Shown in pieces: positions 1-11,814 of a DNA stretch of 64,000 nt. Position numbers and translations under genes: made by a program. The notes below the pieces were generated by a model. The model made no database searches, had not been told where the DNA came from, and saw only the letters and a list, made by a program, of their open reading frames with translations. This stretch comes from Volvariella volvacea V23 (lineage: Eukaryota; Basidiomycota; Agaricomycetes; Agaricales; Pluteaceae). Position 1 is the stretch's first letter. Every line of letters starts with the position of its first letter. The stretch is from NCBI GenBank assembly GCA_000349905.1, contig KB722736.1, forward strand, positions 2,548,734 through 2,612,733, in the 5' to 3' direction.

Positions 1-354
1 ATCCACATGCTGAGCAGCAGGCCGTCCTACTAGAACGCATAGTCAAGAATGCGGTATGTTCTCACTCCTAGAATGTGCCACGGTCTTATGGGGAACCCGG
101 AATTGCAGTCCAAATGCACTGAAGCGATCATGGAGCTCAACCATTGTCTGGAGGTGATACCACAGATACTTTACGATGCCACGCGATTGTCTGATCTTGA
201 ACCTCAGGAAATTCTTCGTGCGAATGCATCGGTGAAGATAGCCGCGGATTTGGCTACGAAATATAGGAAGAACGTTGCTTATAATTTTGAGGCTACGAAG
301 AAGAGCGCAGACGGCTTGGGCAGCAGCAGTAAAGGGACTAAGCCCAGTAACTGA
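1..354 (+). CDS. DAD4: DASH complex subunit Dad4 (5' end just off the window)
   Basis: Small subunit of the DASH/Dam1 ring that couples kinetochores to spindle microtubules. Three exons are read: 3-53 (after two bases of an Asn codon), 109-153 and 208-354, with introns 54-108 (gtatgt...ttgcag) and 154-207 (gtgata...cctcag). The product starts NPHAEQQAVLLERIVKN and continues with MELNHCLE joined to EILRANASVKIA, then YRKNVAYNFEATKK. Known Dad4 begins MENPHE and has the same spacing up to a conserved FNLEATN-like end, so only the first two codons (Met-Glu) should be missing. Total length near 80 residues fits the family. I am confident of the family; the start lies outside the window. Confidence 0.85.
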
Positions 355-820
355 ACCTATAACGTAGCCATACCTCAGTTGTGTTAAGCCTGATATACTT
401 GAAGTGCAGAAATTTAGCAGGGTATTTAGGATGGAGGCTCTGCATCAAATGAGACACCTCTTTGAATGCGATTGTAGTCACCATAGTACAGCACATCCAA
501 TGGTCTCTACGATATCCCTCATTCACGTCATGAAGCTCAACGCCGCCCTGAGCCTGGCAAATACGCAATGACTTAATTTGGGCCTCAACCTGGAACTAAT
601 CACATTGTCGTAGAGGCAGCCCAATTGGGGTCTTAATCCAGTGAGTGGATTTAGTTTAAGGGGGGGAAAAACTAATTTAAGGTCGTATCAACGACATAAT
701 GTCAACAGTTAAATATTTGGCTTCGGTGCCCTACATCTGCAATAACAACATAATAGATATAAATTTAAATATTTCAACCGGTAAAGGGTCGTATTAAGTA
801 TTTAAGAGGGGTGGTGCATT
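355..820. other. Intergenic, between converging genes
   Basis: This is the shared 3' flank of DAD4 and the GH6 gene. It is AT-rich, with short A/T runs around 660-800. No open frame here has family resemblance, and I see no RNA gene or repeat. Confidence 0.5.
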
Positions 821-2322
821 TTATGCGGTCGGAAGAGGTGGATCTGCACGCTTTACGAGCTCAATAACGTATTCGTTGAACCACTCCCCAGCCTCCGGAG
901 CTGGGGTATGTGCGTTGGGACCGATGCACATTTCATCAAAACGTTCAGCTTGTCTAACCACGAATCTTATGAGCTGAACTGTAATTTACGGATGATCACT
1001 TACGTGTCACTTGTGCCGTCTGATTCACCTCCAGGCTTGACCCAGACGATAGCATCAACGAGGGCATCGCCGGTATCGGTGGTTGGCCTAATACCAAAGC
1101 CAGCATCCTTGATGTTGCACCAGTAGCCCCATTCAGCACGGATACCTGTTTGACCAGACCGACCTTGATCAATAATGAAGTGTGCGGGGAAGCCAGCAGC
1201 CACAAGGTGAGGGGCAAGTTGCTGTGCATAGAGTTGCTCGTTCCAAGAGTTGTTCCACTCGGTGTACGGCTCGCGGTTGGTGGAGTTATAGTCTATTCGT
1301 GTGTTGGGATCAATTGCGTGTCAGTTAGGGAGGATGGCTTACGGTTGTAATTGGAGACATTGGTTGCAAGACCGCGAACCCTTGCTCCTGGGCCGGCGTT
1401 GCGTAGGACTTCAGCAAATAAGGTTGCAGTGGGTGCCTAAGGGTAATAAGCATATGGCTACAATACTGGAGAAGGTAAGTAACACTGACAAGGTTGTCAT
1501 TCCACCCCAACCATCCTCCATGAGCGGCGTCGATATAGAGGTGGACATTGCGGTGCTGGAGCTTGGAAATCGCATAGGAGACGCCATCCTTGTAGGCTTG
1601 AGCGGCACCCGCACACTTCGGAACACCGAGGTTGGTGACTAAATTTCCCTACATATATCATGTCAGTAGTTTTCCTTCGTTCGTTATTGAATAAGTTTAC
1701 CAAAGAATCAGGTTCAAGGATGACAGCGAATGTCAAACCACGAGCTAACGGTGTCGATAATTCCCTTGCGATACCTGCTCATTTGAGTGAGAATGATCAG
1801 AACACTGTCTTTGGGCGACCTACTGTCGATATAAGCTTTGTATTTGTTGAATCCATCCTCCTCGAGCTTGAGTTCACCAGCGGAGGCCTTTGCGGCGCAA
1901 TCCCGATCCGGCAAGTTATAGACCACCAGCTGAATGATCTGTGACTTGTCGGTAAGCCTTTGGTGAGTAGATGCTTCTTGTATCAACGGCGCAATATTAG
2001 CTATCTGTCGTGCCTTTCAAGATACAGACCGAATCTCAAAGGAACGAGAAATACGTATGTCTGCAGTTTTGGATATCCAGACAAAGGTACCCACTTTTTG
2101 GACCGGCCTTGTGCGGGCTGCGTTCAAAGAGTCTCCTTGCGCATCAAAGTAATCAATGGTAACTTGAAGCTTTTGTGCGTAGGACTTATTGGCGTAAATT
2201 TGCTTGCCAACATAGGGGTTTGCGGAGACGGCCTGACGTGATTTCAGGTCGGGAATGGTACCCGCAGAAACGAGGGGCTGAACGATAGTGAGAGCAGTGA
2301 GGAATGCTTGGAGGTACTTCAT
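821..2322 (-). CDS. Secreted glycoside hydrolase family 6 cellulase, single domain
   Basis: GH6 enzymes cut cellulose with inversion, as cellobiohydrolase II or endoglucanase. The start at 2322 gives a signal peptide (MKYLQAFLTALTIVQPLVSA), then NPYVGKQIYANKSYA, typical of the GH6 catalytic N-terminus. GH6 signature 1 is present as VVYNLPDRDCAA (the Asp of RDC is the catalytic acid), signature 2 as VILEPDSLVN, followed by YIDAAHGGWLGW and the C-terminal FIIDQGRSG, FGIRPTTDTGDALVDAIVWVKPGGESDG and APEAGEWFNEY. The gene is split by several short introns; the last exon ends at TAA 821-823. No cellulose-binding CBM1 or Ser/Thr linker lies between the signal peptide and the catalytic domain. A TATA box sits 74 bases upstream. 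Endo- versus exo-action cannot be decided from these motifs. Confidence 0.9.
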
Positions 2323-3033
2323 TTGACAATGTTGTTTGTGTTGTAGCGGAGTGAACGGCGAGGCTGATATCCTGTCTTGAGTGCATTTCCAGGTCTTTTA
2401 TACACTCGCACTCGCAAATTCTGATACCATTTACCGAAATTAGTCCTTTCAGTCTGTATCTAATATAACATATGTTAGCACTACACACTCAAACCAAGGG
2501 TTGGCGTCATCTACGTCTTACCTGTGCGAACGAAGTACCAAGCAACGCTCATTTCAGCTGACCTTATGTTCCGAGTTGCATCCAGATTATTGACTGAACT
2601 CATAACACAAGCAACAGTTGATCTTGGACACAAGTCCGCTCATTGACAAGAATCCACGCTCTGTTTATTTTCCGTTAGCATGGTTCTGCACAGCCTAAGT
2701 GTACGCTTCGCTTGGAATGGGAGCAGTGCACAGTTATGATTTCATTAGCACATCCTATATTTTCGCCCGAGAGAACGCCGTAGAATTTCCTGGTTGAGCT
2801 TGTCTTTGCTAGCCGTTGGTTGGCACGATTAAACATCCAACTGGTGGCGTAATAAGAAGCGCCAACAAGGCTTGGTTTTCACGAATCTCGGATACCGCAG
2901 AGCCATAGCCATCGAAGGGTGGAGAACGAAGTCGGCTAAGATCAGCCAAGCGTGGCAGTAAATCCGGGTGGCGGAGGGTCGGTGCTGTCACAGCTGCGTG
3001 ACTGCAGGCCCCAGCGTATCATATCAGCTCAAC
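2323..3033. promoter_or_regulatory. Divergent promoter region, GH6 and ATE1
   Basis: The 711 bases between two divergent genes. Apart from the GH6 TATA box I recognise no coding sequence. GTGGAG near 2918 fits the loose carbon-repressor consensus SYGGRG, but such a short site is weak evidence. Confidence 0.4.
2396..2402 (-). promoter_or_regulatory. TATA box of the GH6 gene
   Basis: TATAAAA on the minus strand, about 74 bases before the GH6 start codon. Spacing fits a strongly regulated secreted enzyme gene. Confidence 0.5.
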
Positions 3034-4918
3034 ATGCCTATCGAAACTTCTGTCGGCATAGCTCACGGAAAGAGTGCATCTTCCTGTGGCTACTGCTCGC
3101 CCCCAGGAGAACGAAGCAAGACTCAGTCTAGCGTCCACACAGCTGGCTTTGATGCCCTGCAGATAACGTGTATTGTATGTAACCTACTGTCGTCAGTCTC
3201 TGCCACTGGCAATCAATCGCACTCATTAACTCATAGGACTACCAAACTATGATTGATCGAGGTTGGAGGCGCTCCGGTCAGAACATGGCATTAGTTTCGT
3301 AGCGATTCAGCATCATCTGATCCTGTCTTAGGTACCTGGTGCTATAAGCCGCATCTACCTAGTTCATGCTGCCCCCAGTACACCATCAAGTACTTGTCTC
3401 CGAGTTTGCGTGCAATACCTTCCAGTGATTAATCATGTTAGGCTCGATGAACTGCACTTCAAGCCATCAAAGAGTCAACGCAAGCTAATTAATCGGTGTG
3501 CAGGAATCTCGCATACAGCTACCCCACAGCCTAATTATCTACGCAGCTGGAATAACTTCGTCAAAAATGTAAAGGATGGACAAACTCCTTTGAAGTGCGC
3601 ATTAGGTGCGGTCAGCGCCAAATGAACGCAGTTATCGACCTACTTGTTTCTTAGCGCCCCTACAGAGAAGCAAACGGAATTCTCCCTAGTACATGCAATA
3701 CACGCGTCTGAGTACCAAGATGGCACAATAGACAAATCAATCCACAGCTTCCAGGTTAGATGGACTGCATTACCCTACACCGCTCTGCTAATGCATAATG
3801 TATGGCTTTTGTAGGTTTCCCTTGAACCTTCTTCGTACTCACAAGAAAAGTTTCTGTTATTTAAGCGTTACCAGGAAGAAATACACCACGACATGAAGAA
3901 TTCACCCAGTAGCTTCACAAATTTCCTGGTCGATTCACCCCTGATGGTCTGTCTAATTTATTAGATGGTTGTCATATTTAACGATGATAACGGTTTAGCG
4001 GGAACGAATTAAATACCCTTCACCACCCCCAGTGGGGTTACCAACGGAATATGGATCTTATCATCAATTGTACCGACTAGATGGAGAATTAATCGCGATG
4101 GCAGTTCTGGATATTCTACCATCATGCGTATCAAGCGTCTATTTCATGTACGATAAACGCTGGGAGAAGTATTCCTTGGGCAAGGTTAGCCACCGTAGCC
4201 TGTACCAATCCCTTTCTGACGAGGTTATTAGCTTAGTGTCTTCAGAGAAGCGGCATTGGTGAGAGAGATTAGAGAGGCAGGAGCGCCTGGGATGTCAGCC
4301 CTTTACATGGGTGAGCTGCTCAACTAGTGCAAATTATATTGGCCCATACAAACCTTTCCTCAGGCTATTATATTCACTCGTGTCAGAAGATGAAATACAA
4401 AGGGGAGTACTCACCGTCATTTCTCGCAGATCCCGTAAGTTGTAGCCTTATAATAACACTGGAAAAGGGTACAAGGATAGTCCAGGAGACATATGCTTGG
4501 TATCCGCTCGATGATTGCAAAAAGCTCCTTGATCAGCACCGCTATGCGTGTTTTTCTTCTCCAGAACATTCAATGACTGCAATATCAAGAGGTACGAACT
4601 GCGAGCTTATACTATTTCTCCATTAAGTTACAAAGACTGCCACATTTTGTACAGGTGATCCTTATGACGGGAATCCCATCCAGGATGATGACCTCGCTGA
4701 TTATAAGGCACTCGTCCAAACGTCGAGACAAGCTATTTTATACCCGTTAACGGTATGTCTGCCTGATATGAACTCCTAGTCTGGTGACTAACTCCGCTGT
4801 GCGTAAACAGCAAACACCACAATGGCGGTTGTATGGCGTTCAGCGTCATGTCAAGTCATATATCCGGGCTCTGGGTACGGATATTGCCAAGAACTTCGTA
4901 TTTCAGTTGTGGTATTAG
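3034..4918 (+). CDS. ATE1: Arginyl-tRNA--protein transferase (N-degron pathway)
   Basis: Transfers Arg from Arg-tRNA to N-terminal Asp, Glu or oxidised Cys, making proteins substrates of the N-degron ubiquitin ligase. The N-terminal ATE domain has SSCGYC, DYQTMIDRGWRRSG, WCYKP and SCCPQYTI, all hallmark Cys-containing motifs of ATE1. The C-terminal domain has VSLEPSSYSQEKFLLFKRYQ, EYGSYHQLYRLDGELIAMAV, VSSVYFMYDKRWEKYSLGK, YYIHSCQKMKYKGEY and a final GTDIAKNFVFQLWY. About a dozen short introns were joined; each junction keeps the family motif in frame, for example RRSG joined to TWCYKP across gtcaga...cttag. Stop TAG is at 4916-4918. It is followed after about 100 bases by IMP4 on the same strand. 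Confidence 0.9.
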
Positions 4919-5020
4919 GATACAAGTATTTTGATTGTATTTTGGCTGTTACAGTACAGTAGTTCAATACATGTGTCATGGCGTGACGACCGTGACACAC
5001 GATCATCATTTCTTTTCATC

Positions 5021-6260
5021 ATGGTAAGGCCACAAACTCTGCTTAAAGCTCCTATTCATTGCTTAAGAGTTAGCTACGGCGTCAAATAAGGGAGCGGCGC
5101 CAATACGTGTATGCAAAATCCCTGGAGGCCCAAGAGAGGCAGACCTACGAACGCAAGCAGCAACTGAAGGATGCTCTAGCTACTGGAAAGGCCCTACCGA
5201 CTGAGCTCCGAAAAGATGCAACAGCGCTAGGAAAGGATTTGGTGTTCGATGAAGCTCAGGCAGGTGGGTGGATTATGTGTGTGTTCGCTTGACTGGTTCT
5301 TAATCATAAATCGACAGATCCTACGACTCATATAGACAACGAATATGCCAGAGCCGGTATTCAAGATCCTAAAATCATTATCACAACGTCAAGGGACCCA
5401 AGTTCCAAGTTGCTCCAATTCACAAAGGTTCGTAACTCATAAGTCATGGGAGTTATCTCGCCGACATCGCTACAGGAAATGCGCCTCGTCTTCCCAAATG
5501 CGCACCGTATAAACCGTGGAAACTATGTTATAAAGGAGTTAGCAGAGGCGTGTAGGGCGAACGATGTAACAGATCTAATAATTCTCCACGAGCATCGAGG
5601 TATTCCAGGTGAGCGTTTAGTAAGTTTGTCATTTGAGTAGCTATCTAATTGCTGCGCTTTTATGTTAGATGCGATGATAGTTTCGCATTTCCCTCACGGC
5701 CCAACAGTATACTTCACCCTCAGCAATGTTTCCTTGCGTCACGACATTGGCACATACAAGGAATCAACGGTTTCCGAACAATATCCTCACCTGATTTTCG
5801 AAAATTTCACTTCGAGACTAGGTGAACGAATACGTGACATGCTGAAGTACTTGTTCCCTGTACCAAAAGAAGATAGCAAACGTGTGATGACATTTGCGAA
5901 CGAGAACGATTACATTTCCTTTAGGTATTTTGTAATTCTCGTGTTTCCCAAGAGTGACCATACTCAATGCGCAGACAGACATCATGTATTTGTAAAATAT
6001 GGCAAGCAAGTGCAATTAGCAGAAGTTGGTCCAAGGTTTGAAATGAAACGTAAGTGATATTAAGTTTTCCTTGAGCTTGCAGCTCATTGCCGACTTCAGC
6101 CTACGAGATACGACAAGGGACGATAGAGCAGACGGAGGCCGAGCGTGAATGGGTTCTCTCGCACTACACACGGACAGCCAAAAAGCGTAATGTACTCTCT
6201 GGACCAGAGGCCTTACCCATATCAAAAGACTTCCAAGTCACAAAAAAAGCAAAGCGATAA
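5021..6260 (+). CDS. IMP4: U3 snoRNP protein Imp4 (Brix domain, SSU processome)
   Basis: Imp4 binds U3 snoRNA and pre-rRNA with Imp3 and Mpp10 in the nucleolus. The start codon forms a coding exon by itself (5021-5023), followed by intron 5024-5073; exon 2 then reads [20 protein letters not shown], the conserved Imp4 N-terminus. The Brix domain follows: [66 protein letters not shown] and [20 protein letters not shown]. The last exon after intron gtaagt...ttcag encodes [20 protein letters not shown] and ends with a basic tail (TKKAKR, TAA 6258-6260). Length and order match the family. Confidence 0.92.
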
Positions 6261-6376
6261 GATTAGCGTAATCTTCTTGTTGCCTACTTGTACCAACAGT
6301 CCGCAGTAGACCTCATAATCGACTCGACAGGCGGCATGTTGCCATTTACTTGAAAGAAATATACAGAGTGGACCGA

Positions 6377-8163
6377 TCAATCGACAGTAAGCCCCCTATC
6401 CAACACTGAAAACCCTTCAAAGAAGGAGCCAAAAAGGTCAATGGCGTGTTGAACATCGTGTGCACCAGCGGTTTCGCGTATAGAATGCATGGAAAGCATT
6501 GCGTTCCCTACATCGACAGTTCGGAGACCAATTTTCGAAAGCATTGGTCCAACAGTGGAACCACAAGGACTACAGAAGGGGTGAGCAAAGGGGGGCGCCA
6601 AAATACTGGCAGCAAAGCGTACATATCATTCCGGACCTCAAACTCTTGCACTTGGCCGCCGCGCCTTTCAACGAGTTGCTTGACGATGAATGTAGTCACT
6701 GCGTCAGTTGCATAACGTTGCTTGGCATTGGTTTTGATGACGATTCCTCCATTCATAACGGGCTGGTGTTTTTCTTCGTGTCGTGATGAATAGTTGGGAT
6801 GAACGGCATGTCCCATGTCCGCAGAAATTAAGAAAGATCGGGAGACTGACTGGGCGAATGTTGCGGGGGTAGGTGATAGTCGATTAAATAATGAAGGGAT
6901 CAAACTGGATTCTGCACCAGATGTAGAAACGCTACCAATCTCCTCGTGATTGAAAAGGGCGATACAATTCACGTTCCCTTCCAAGCTGGGGAAGTATTGA
7001 GCTTGTACACTCTCTGCAAGTGCCTCGACTGCGCAGAATCTAACCAATATTCAGAAGGGAGCAACGAAGTGGGCACAGTGAACCCACGAAGAGACGAGGT
7101 TGTCCATTCGTGGACTAAAAATGAACTCGTTGTTGATGCCTCCCAATGTAGCGGGCTGCGTGTCATATAACGATCTAGAAAGGAATCCTCAAGACGATGC
7201 ACCAAGTCTGAACAACGATGCTCACAGCTCGAAATCATGAATTTCTTCTGGTGCGATGGACAACTCTGAAGCCAGTAGTGACAATAATGCTGGGTGGTGG
7301 TTGCCTTGGATGCTTGAGGCTGGAAGCTTGGTGGGTTTGGGGGCTTTACCATCCGGTAATTCGTCCTTCGCAGCGTTGAAGGTTGACTCGATGAGTCCAA
7401 GAATAGGAACAAATTCCGTTTCTTGGTTGAACTTGAAATTTTCATTCACACCGCGATCCACTGCGAGAGAACGTCATTAGATGGGTTCCGTATCGTTACA
7501 CTAAGTACGCACGATGGATAGCCAAGGTGGGAATGCGGAGAAGAGGGCGGTCAATCTTGACCAGTTTGGACTTGAAACTGCCACTTGACTCGGCAACAAC
7601 AACCCTACCAGCCAACGAGAGGTCCCGATCGAGCCATGAATGCCAGATACCACCGCCGTAAGTCTCCACACCAACTTGGAGATATCCAGATTTGGATCGC
7701 TTCGAGATAGGGCGAACCTAGATCGCCCTCACTCAATACCGGTAATGGGTGACTAGAACTGGATGCTTCACCCTCAAATTAGGACTATCAACGTGTGTAG
7801 CCACTATGCTCACGCCTGCACCGTGCTTCCAGTTCTGTGGGAGTGTGAAGGCGATGAGGGCTGCTTGATTCCTGGATGAAAAGCGGGTTGGTGAGATACA
7901 TGGGGCGATGAAGTAGAGTACCTTGTGAAGTAATACTTCCCGCCTGGTTGAATCGTGCTCTCCCAGTTGTCTTGCTCCTTGATCTGGAAACGGCGTGTGT
8001 CCTCAGCAGAGGCGAACGCACAAAGACGGATACCCACCTTCTGGAATCCGGCCCTCTCCAACCTCAAGGAGGCGTTGTGGACTGCATGAAATGGAGTTGG
8101 GGAGGCGTTGACGAAGTTGACAAAGCGGAGGGCAGCGTCTGGGCCGGCTGGGTGTAGCATCAT
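6377..8163 (-). CDS. Aspartyl aminopeptidase, peptidase family M18
   Basis: Cytosolic/vacuolar dinuclear zinc aminopeptidase (DNPEP in animals, Ape4 in yeast) that removes N-terminal acidic residues. The start at 8163 gives [19 protein letters not shown] followed by [12 protein letters not shown], the usual M18 N-terminus. Further motifs are [50 protein letters not shown] (catalytic/metal Glu pair), [12 protein letters not shown] (metal His), [10 protein letters not shown] and [14 protein letters not shown] near the C-terminus. Several short introns split the gene. The 3' end faces IMP4 at 116 bases; the 5' end shares a 182-base promoter with UTP12. Confidence 0.92.
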
Positions 8164-8287
8164 TCTCTATGGACCAGAATCAGTCACGATTCTGACCAAC
8201 TTGAGGAGGACCGACCGGCAGATAACGCTGCATTTGGAAATACAGCAATTCTGAAATTTCGAAATTACATTTCAAATTTATACGAGG

Positions 8288-8295
8288 TCACGTGA
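8288..8295. promoter_or_regulatory. TCACGTGA palindrome in the DNPEP/UTP12 divergent promoter
   Basis: An E-box of the CACGTG class (bHLH or Cbf1-like sites), centred between the two start codons at 8163 and 8346. Function is inferred from sequence only. Confidence 0.35.
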
Positions 8296-8345
8296 CTGTC
8301 CCTCAGAATTATCAGCGACTTTTTCTGCCGGGCCTGCAAGCTGCG

Positions 8346-11300
8346 ATGGTGCAGAGCTACCTGCGACACGGCCCCACTCAGGTACACAGTTTGCTGTGGA
8401 TGCCCTCCTTGTTTTCCTCACACAATCTCTAGGCATTCGGTCTCATCTGCAGCTCCTCCTCCAACTCGGTCTACGATGGTAAATATGCATATGTCCCTGC
8501 TCTTGAAGACGTCCTCGTCTGGGACGTAAAAAAAGGCCAAATGGTATGTCCATACACTCGTTTCTACGGTCGTTCTTACATGCTACTCCACAGCTCGCCA
8601 TGTGGCACGAGACAGGCCACCGTTCCGAGGTCACCTGCATCCAACGCTCCCCACAGCAGGATTCATTCGCTGTCGGTTATGCGGACGGCTCCATTCGTCT
8701 TTGGAGCGCCGCCGCTGGATCTGTTCTAACCATCTTAAATGGTCACAAAAAGTCCGTAACTGCGCTTGCCTTCGATGAGCAGGGGACACGGCTAGCGTCT
8801 GGATCGCAGGACACAGATATTATCCTATGGGATATAGTTGGAGAAGCTGGGTTATTTAGGCATGTATTATGCTAGCCCATACTGCACCTTATTCACAACG
8901 CCCAACAGGATGCGCGGCCACAGGGATCAAATTACTGCCCTTCGTTTTCTAAAATCCTTCGCAGAGCACCCCTCTGCATCCACTGCTCCTGCTCAGGACA
9001 TACTCGTCACTTCTTCCAAAGATACTTTCCTCAAAGTCTGGGATCTGACAACGCAGCACTGTGTGCAAACTGTTGTGGCACACCGCGCAGAGATATGGTC
9101 AATGGACGTCAAAGAGGATCAAGATTTAATATTCACAGGGAGTGGTGAAGGTGAACTCAAGGCATGGAGAATGGATCGTGCCGCAATGGGAGAGGGCTTG
9201 AAGGAGGCGGACACAGGAGAAGTTCGTATTCATCGACGTTTCTATGCATCTCTATGCTGATCGACAACGAAGGTGGAGAAGTGGGTACATCCCCTCTCGC
9301 AGCTGCCATTGTCCTCGAAACTCCGTATTTCCCAAATTGCCTTTCACCCTTCCTTACCCTACTTGGCAGTGCAGTCGCATGACCGATCCATTGAAGTCTT
9401 CAGGATAAGGACTGAAGAAGAAATCCGCAAGAAAAAGGCTCGGCGGAGACAGCGCGCGAAGGAAAAGGGAAAAGAGACCAAGGAAGATCCTCTAAGGAAC
9501 GACGACGAAGATATAACGCTTGTTGACCTCTTCACACCCCACTTGGTGGTACGTGCTGGAGGGAAGATACGCTCATTTGATTTTGGCTTCAGTGACGCAA
9601 AAGGGAACTTGCAAGTCAGTGTTAGCTATTCGTTCTCTGTAGTCAATCCTCACGCCTACTAGGTGTTAGTCTCCTTATCCTCAAACTCGTTGGAAGTCTA
9701 CAATGTTCCACCGCCAAGCAAATCTAAAGAAGAACTTCCAGAAGCCAGACGAATATATTCTCTCGACATACCTGGACACAGAACGGATGTAAGAACACTG
9801 TCATTGAGCTCTGATGATCGAATCCTCGCGTCGGCTTCAAACGGTGTGCTTCATCCTTGGTTCGTGTAGGTTGCTGTCGTTCATCTCCTCCTCAGGGTCA
9901 TTAAAAATATGGAACATGAAGACAACTTCGTGTATTCGGACGATGGACTGTGGGTACGCAATATGCAGTGCGTTCCTGCCTGGCGACCGACATGTTCGTT
10001 TCTGTCTATGCTCTCTTCACGTGGAACCTGGTTAATTATGTCCCTAGTTAGCTGTTGGTACCAAAGCAGGAGAAATACTGGTCTATGATCTTGCATCTTC
10101 ATCGTTGATCGAGACAGTAAAGGCACACACAGCGACAGTCTGGTCTTTACACGTGCGTCCTGACGAAAAGATGCTGGTTAGTGGGAGCGCCGATAAAGAC
10201 GTCAAGTTTTGGGAGTTTGATTATACCCAGCCCAGTTCGGATAAGGTATGTATTCCTTTATAACTATGAAAATGCCTCTTATTGCTTAATTGCCAGGTTC
10301 AAAGCGGGAGCTTGCTCTCACTCGTACATGTCAGAACGCTTAAAATGACGGACGACGTTCTATCTGTTCGCTACAGTCCTAATGGCAAGCTGCTCGCTGT
10401 CGCTCTTCTGGACTCCACTGTAAAGATCTTCTATCAAGACACACTAAAATTCTTCTTGTCGTTATATGGCCACAAGGTATGTGCTGCGCCACCTCATACA
10501 AGCTTCGTTCCTGACACCCTATCTTTAGCTTCCCGTTCTCTCTATGGATATCTCGCATGATTCCAAGCTCATTGTGACATGTTCCGCAGATAAAAATGTA
10601 AAGATTTGGGGTCTGGATTTCGGAGACTGTCATAAATCCATCTTTGCACATGATGATAGCGTAATGCAGGTGGCCTTCGAAAAGGATACTCATTATTTCT
10701 GGACAGCAGGCAAAGACAAGTTGCTCAAATACTGGGATGGAGACAAGGTAAGATACTGGTGATTCTATATGGCATAGCGACTATATGCTCTCTACAGTTT
10801 GAAAACATCCAGAAACTTGATGGACATCATAGCGAAATCTGGGCACTGGCACTCAGCCATCATGGCAATTTTGTAGTGACTGGCTCTCATGACAAGTCGA
10901 TACGAGTATGGGAGAAGTTGGATGAACCAGTAAGTTAGGTTTCTCTTTCTGTCAAAGTTCTCACCCATAGTAATAATCCAAAGTTATTCCTCGAAGAAGA
11001 GCGAGAACGGGAATTGGAAGCAGTATATGAGGCTGGTATTGCTGATACGCTAAACCGATCGGATGAGCGAACCGGGACAGACGGAAATGATGTGGATAGC
11101 ACTGTTGTGGCTGAATCCACCGCTGTCACAAAACAGACAACGGAGACCTTGATGGCCGGGGAACGAATCATGGAGGCGATCACAGTGGCCGACGATGACA
11201 GGGAGGCACTCAGAAAACACGAAGAAACAATGGCACGCCTTTCAGAGGACGACCCTATGAGGATGCAACCGCCACCACGAAACCCGATCTTGGCTGCCTA

Positions 11301-11788
11301 TGACCTCGAACCCGAAGCGTACGTGCTTATGGTTGTTGAAAAGGTACAGAGTGCTGCGTTGCATGATGCCTTGTTGGTCCTACCCTTCGGGAAAGTAGTT
11401 TCACTGATGAATTACTTGAGCATATGGGCACAAAAAGTGCGTCAATTCTTCATCGCAAACCTTTTGGAAATGACCCATTTTGCAGGAGTGGAATATACCC
11501 CTCATTTGTCGTATCATGTTTTTCCTTCTCAAAAGCCATCACCAGCAAGTTGTTGCACATCGGACAATGCGGACATCCCTGATCCCCTTGAGAAAGTACC
11601 TTCGAGCGGCATTGCAAAGACAAAAAGAGGTGACAGGTTATAATCTCGCTGCATTGCAATACATTCGTCGCCGTAATGATGGAGAACGGACTGCGCAATT
11701 TCTCGAGGAGGAAGACTTCGACGAAGAAAAAATTCGTACGCGCATTGCAGAAGGCAAGAAGCGGAAACGTATAAATATCAAGGCATGA
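8346..11788 (+). CDS. UTP12: U3 snoRNP protein Utp12/Dip2 (WDR3), WD40 repeats
   Basis: UTP-B subunit of the SSU processome, a scaffold for 18S rRNA maturation. The start at 8346 gives [12 protein letters not shown], joined over intron gtacac...tctag to [18 protein letters not shown]40 blades follow throughout: [31 protein letters not shown] with [51 protein letters not shown] and [11 protein letters not shown]. After the blades, from about 10,985, the Utp12 C-terminal domain begins with [14 protein letters not shown] and GERIMEAI and continues with [20 protein letters not shown] and [20 protein letters not shown]. It ends with basic [10 protein letters not shown]. The stop is only 26 bases from the stop of the convergent expansin-like gene, so the 3' UTRs must overlap. 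Confidence 0.92.
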
Positions 11789-11814
11789 ATCAATAGTTAT
11801 GTGCACAATACATG

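Noticed and set aside
2968..3252. Open frame starting at 2968 as the ATE1 start
   Set aside because: The in-frame Met at 3034 fits the ATE1 N-terminus; the upstream part is not conserved in pattern.
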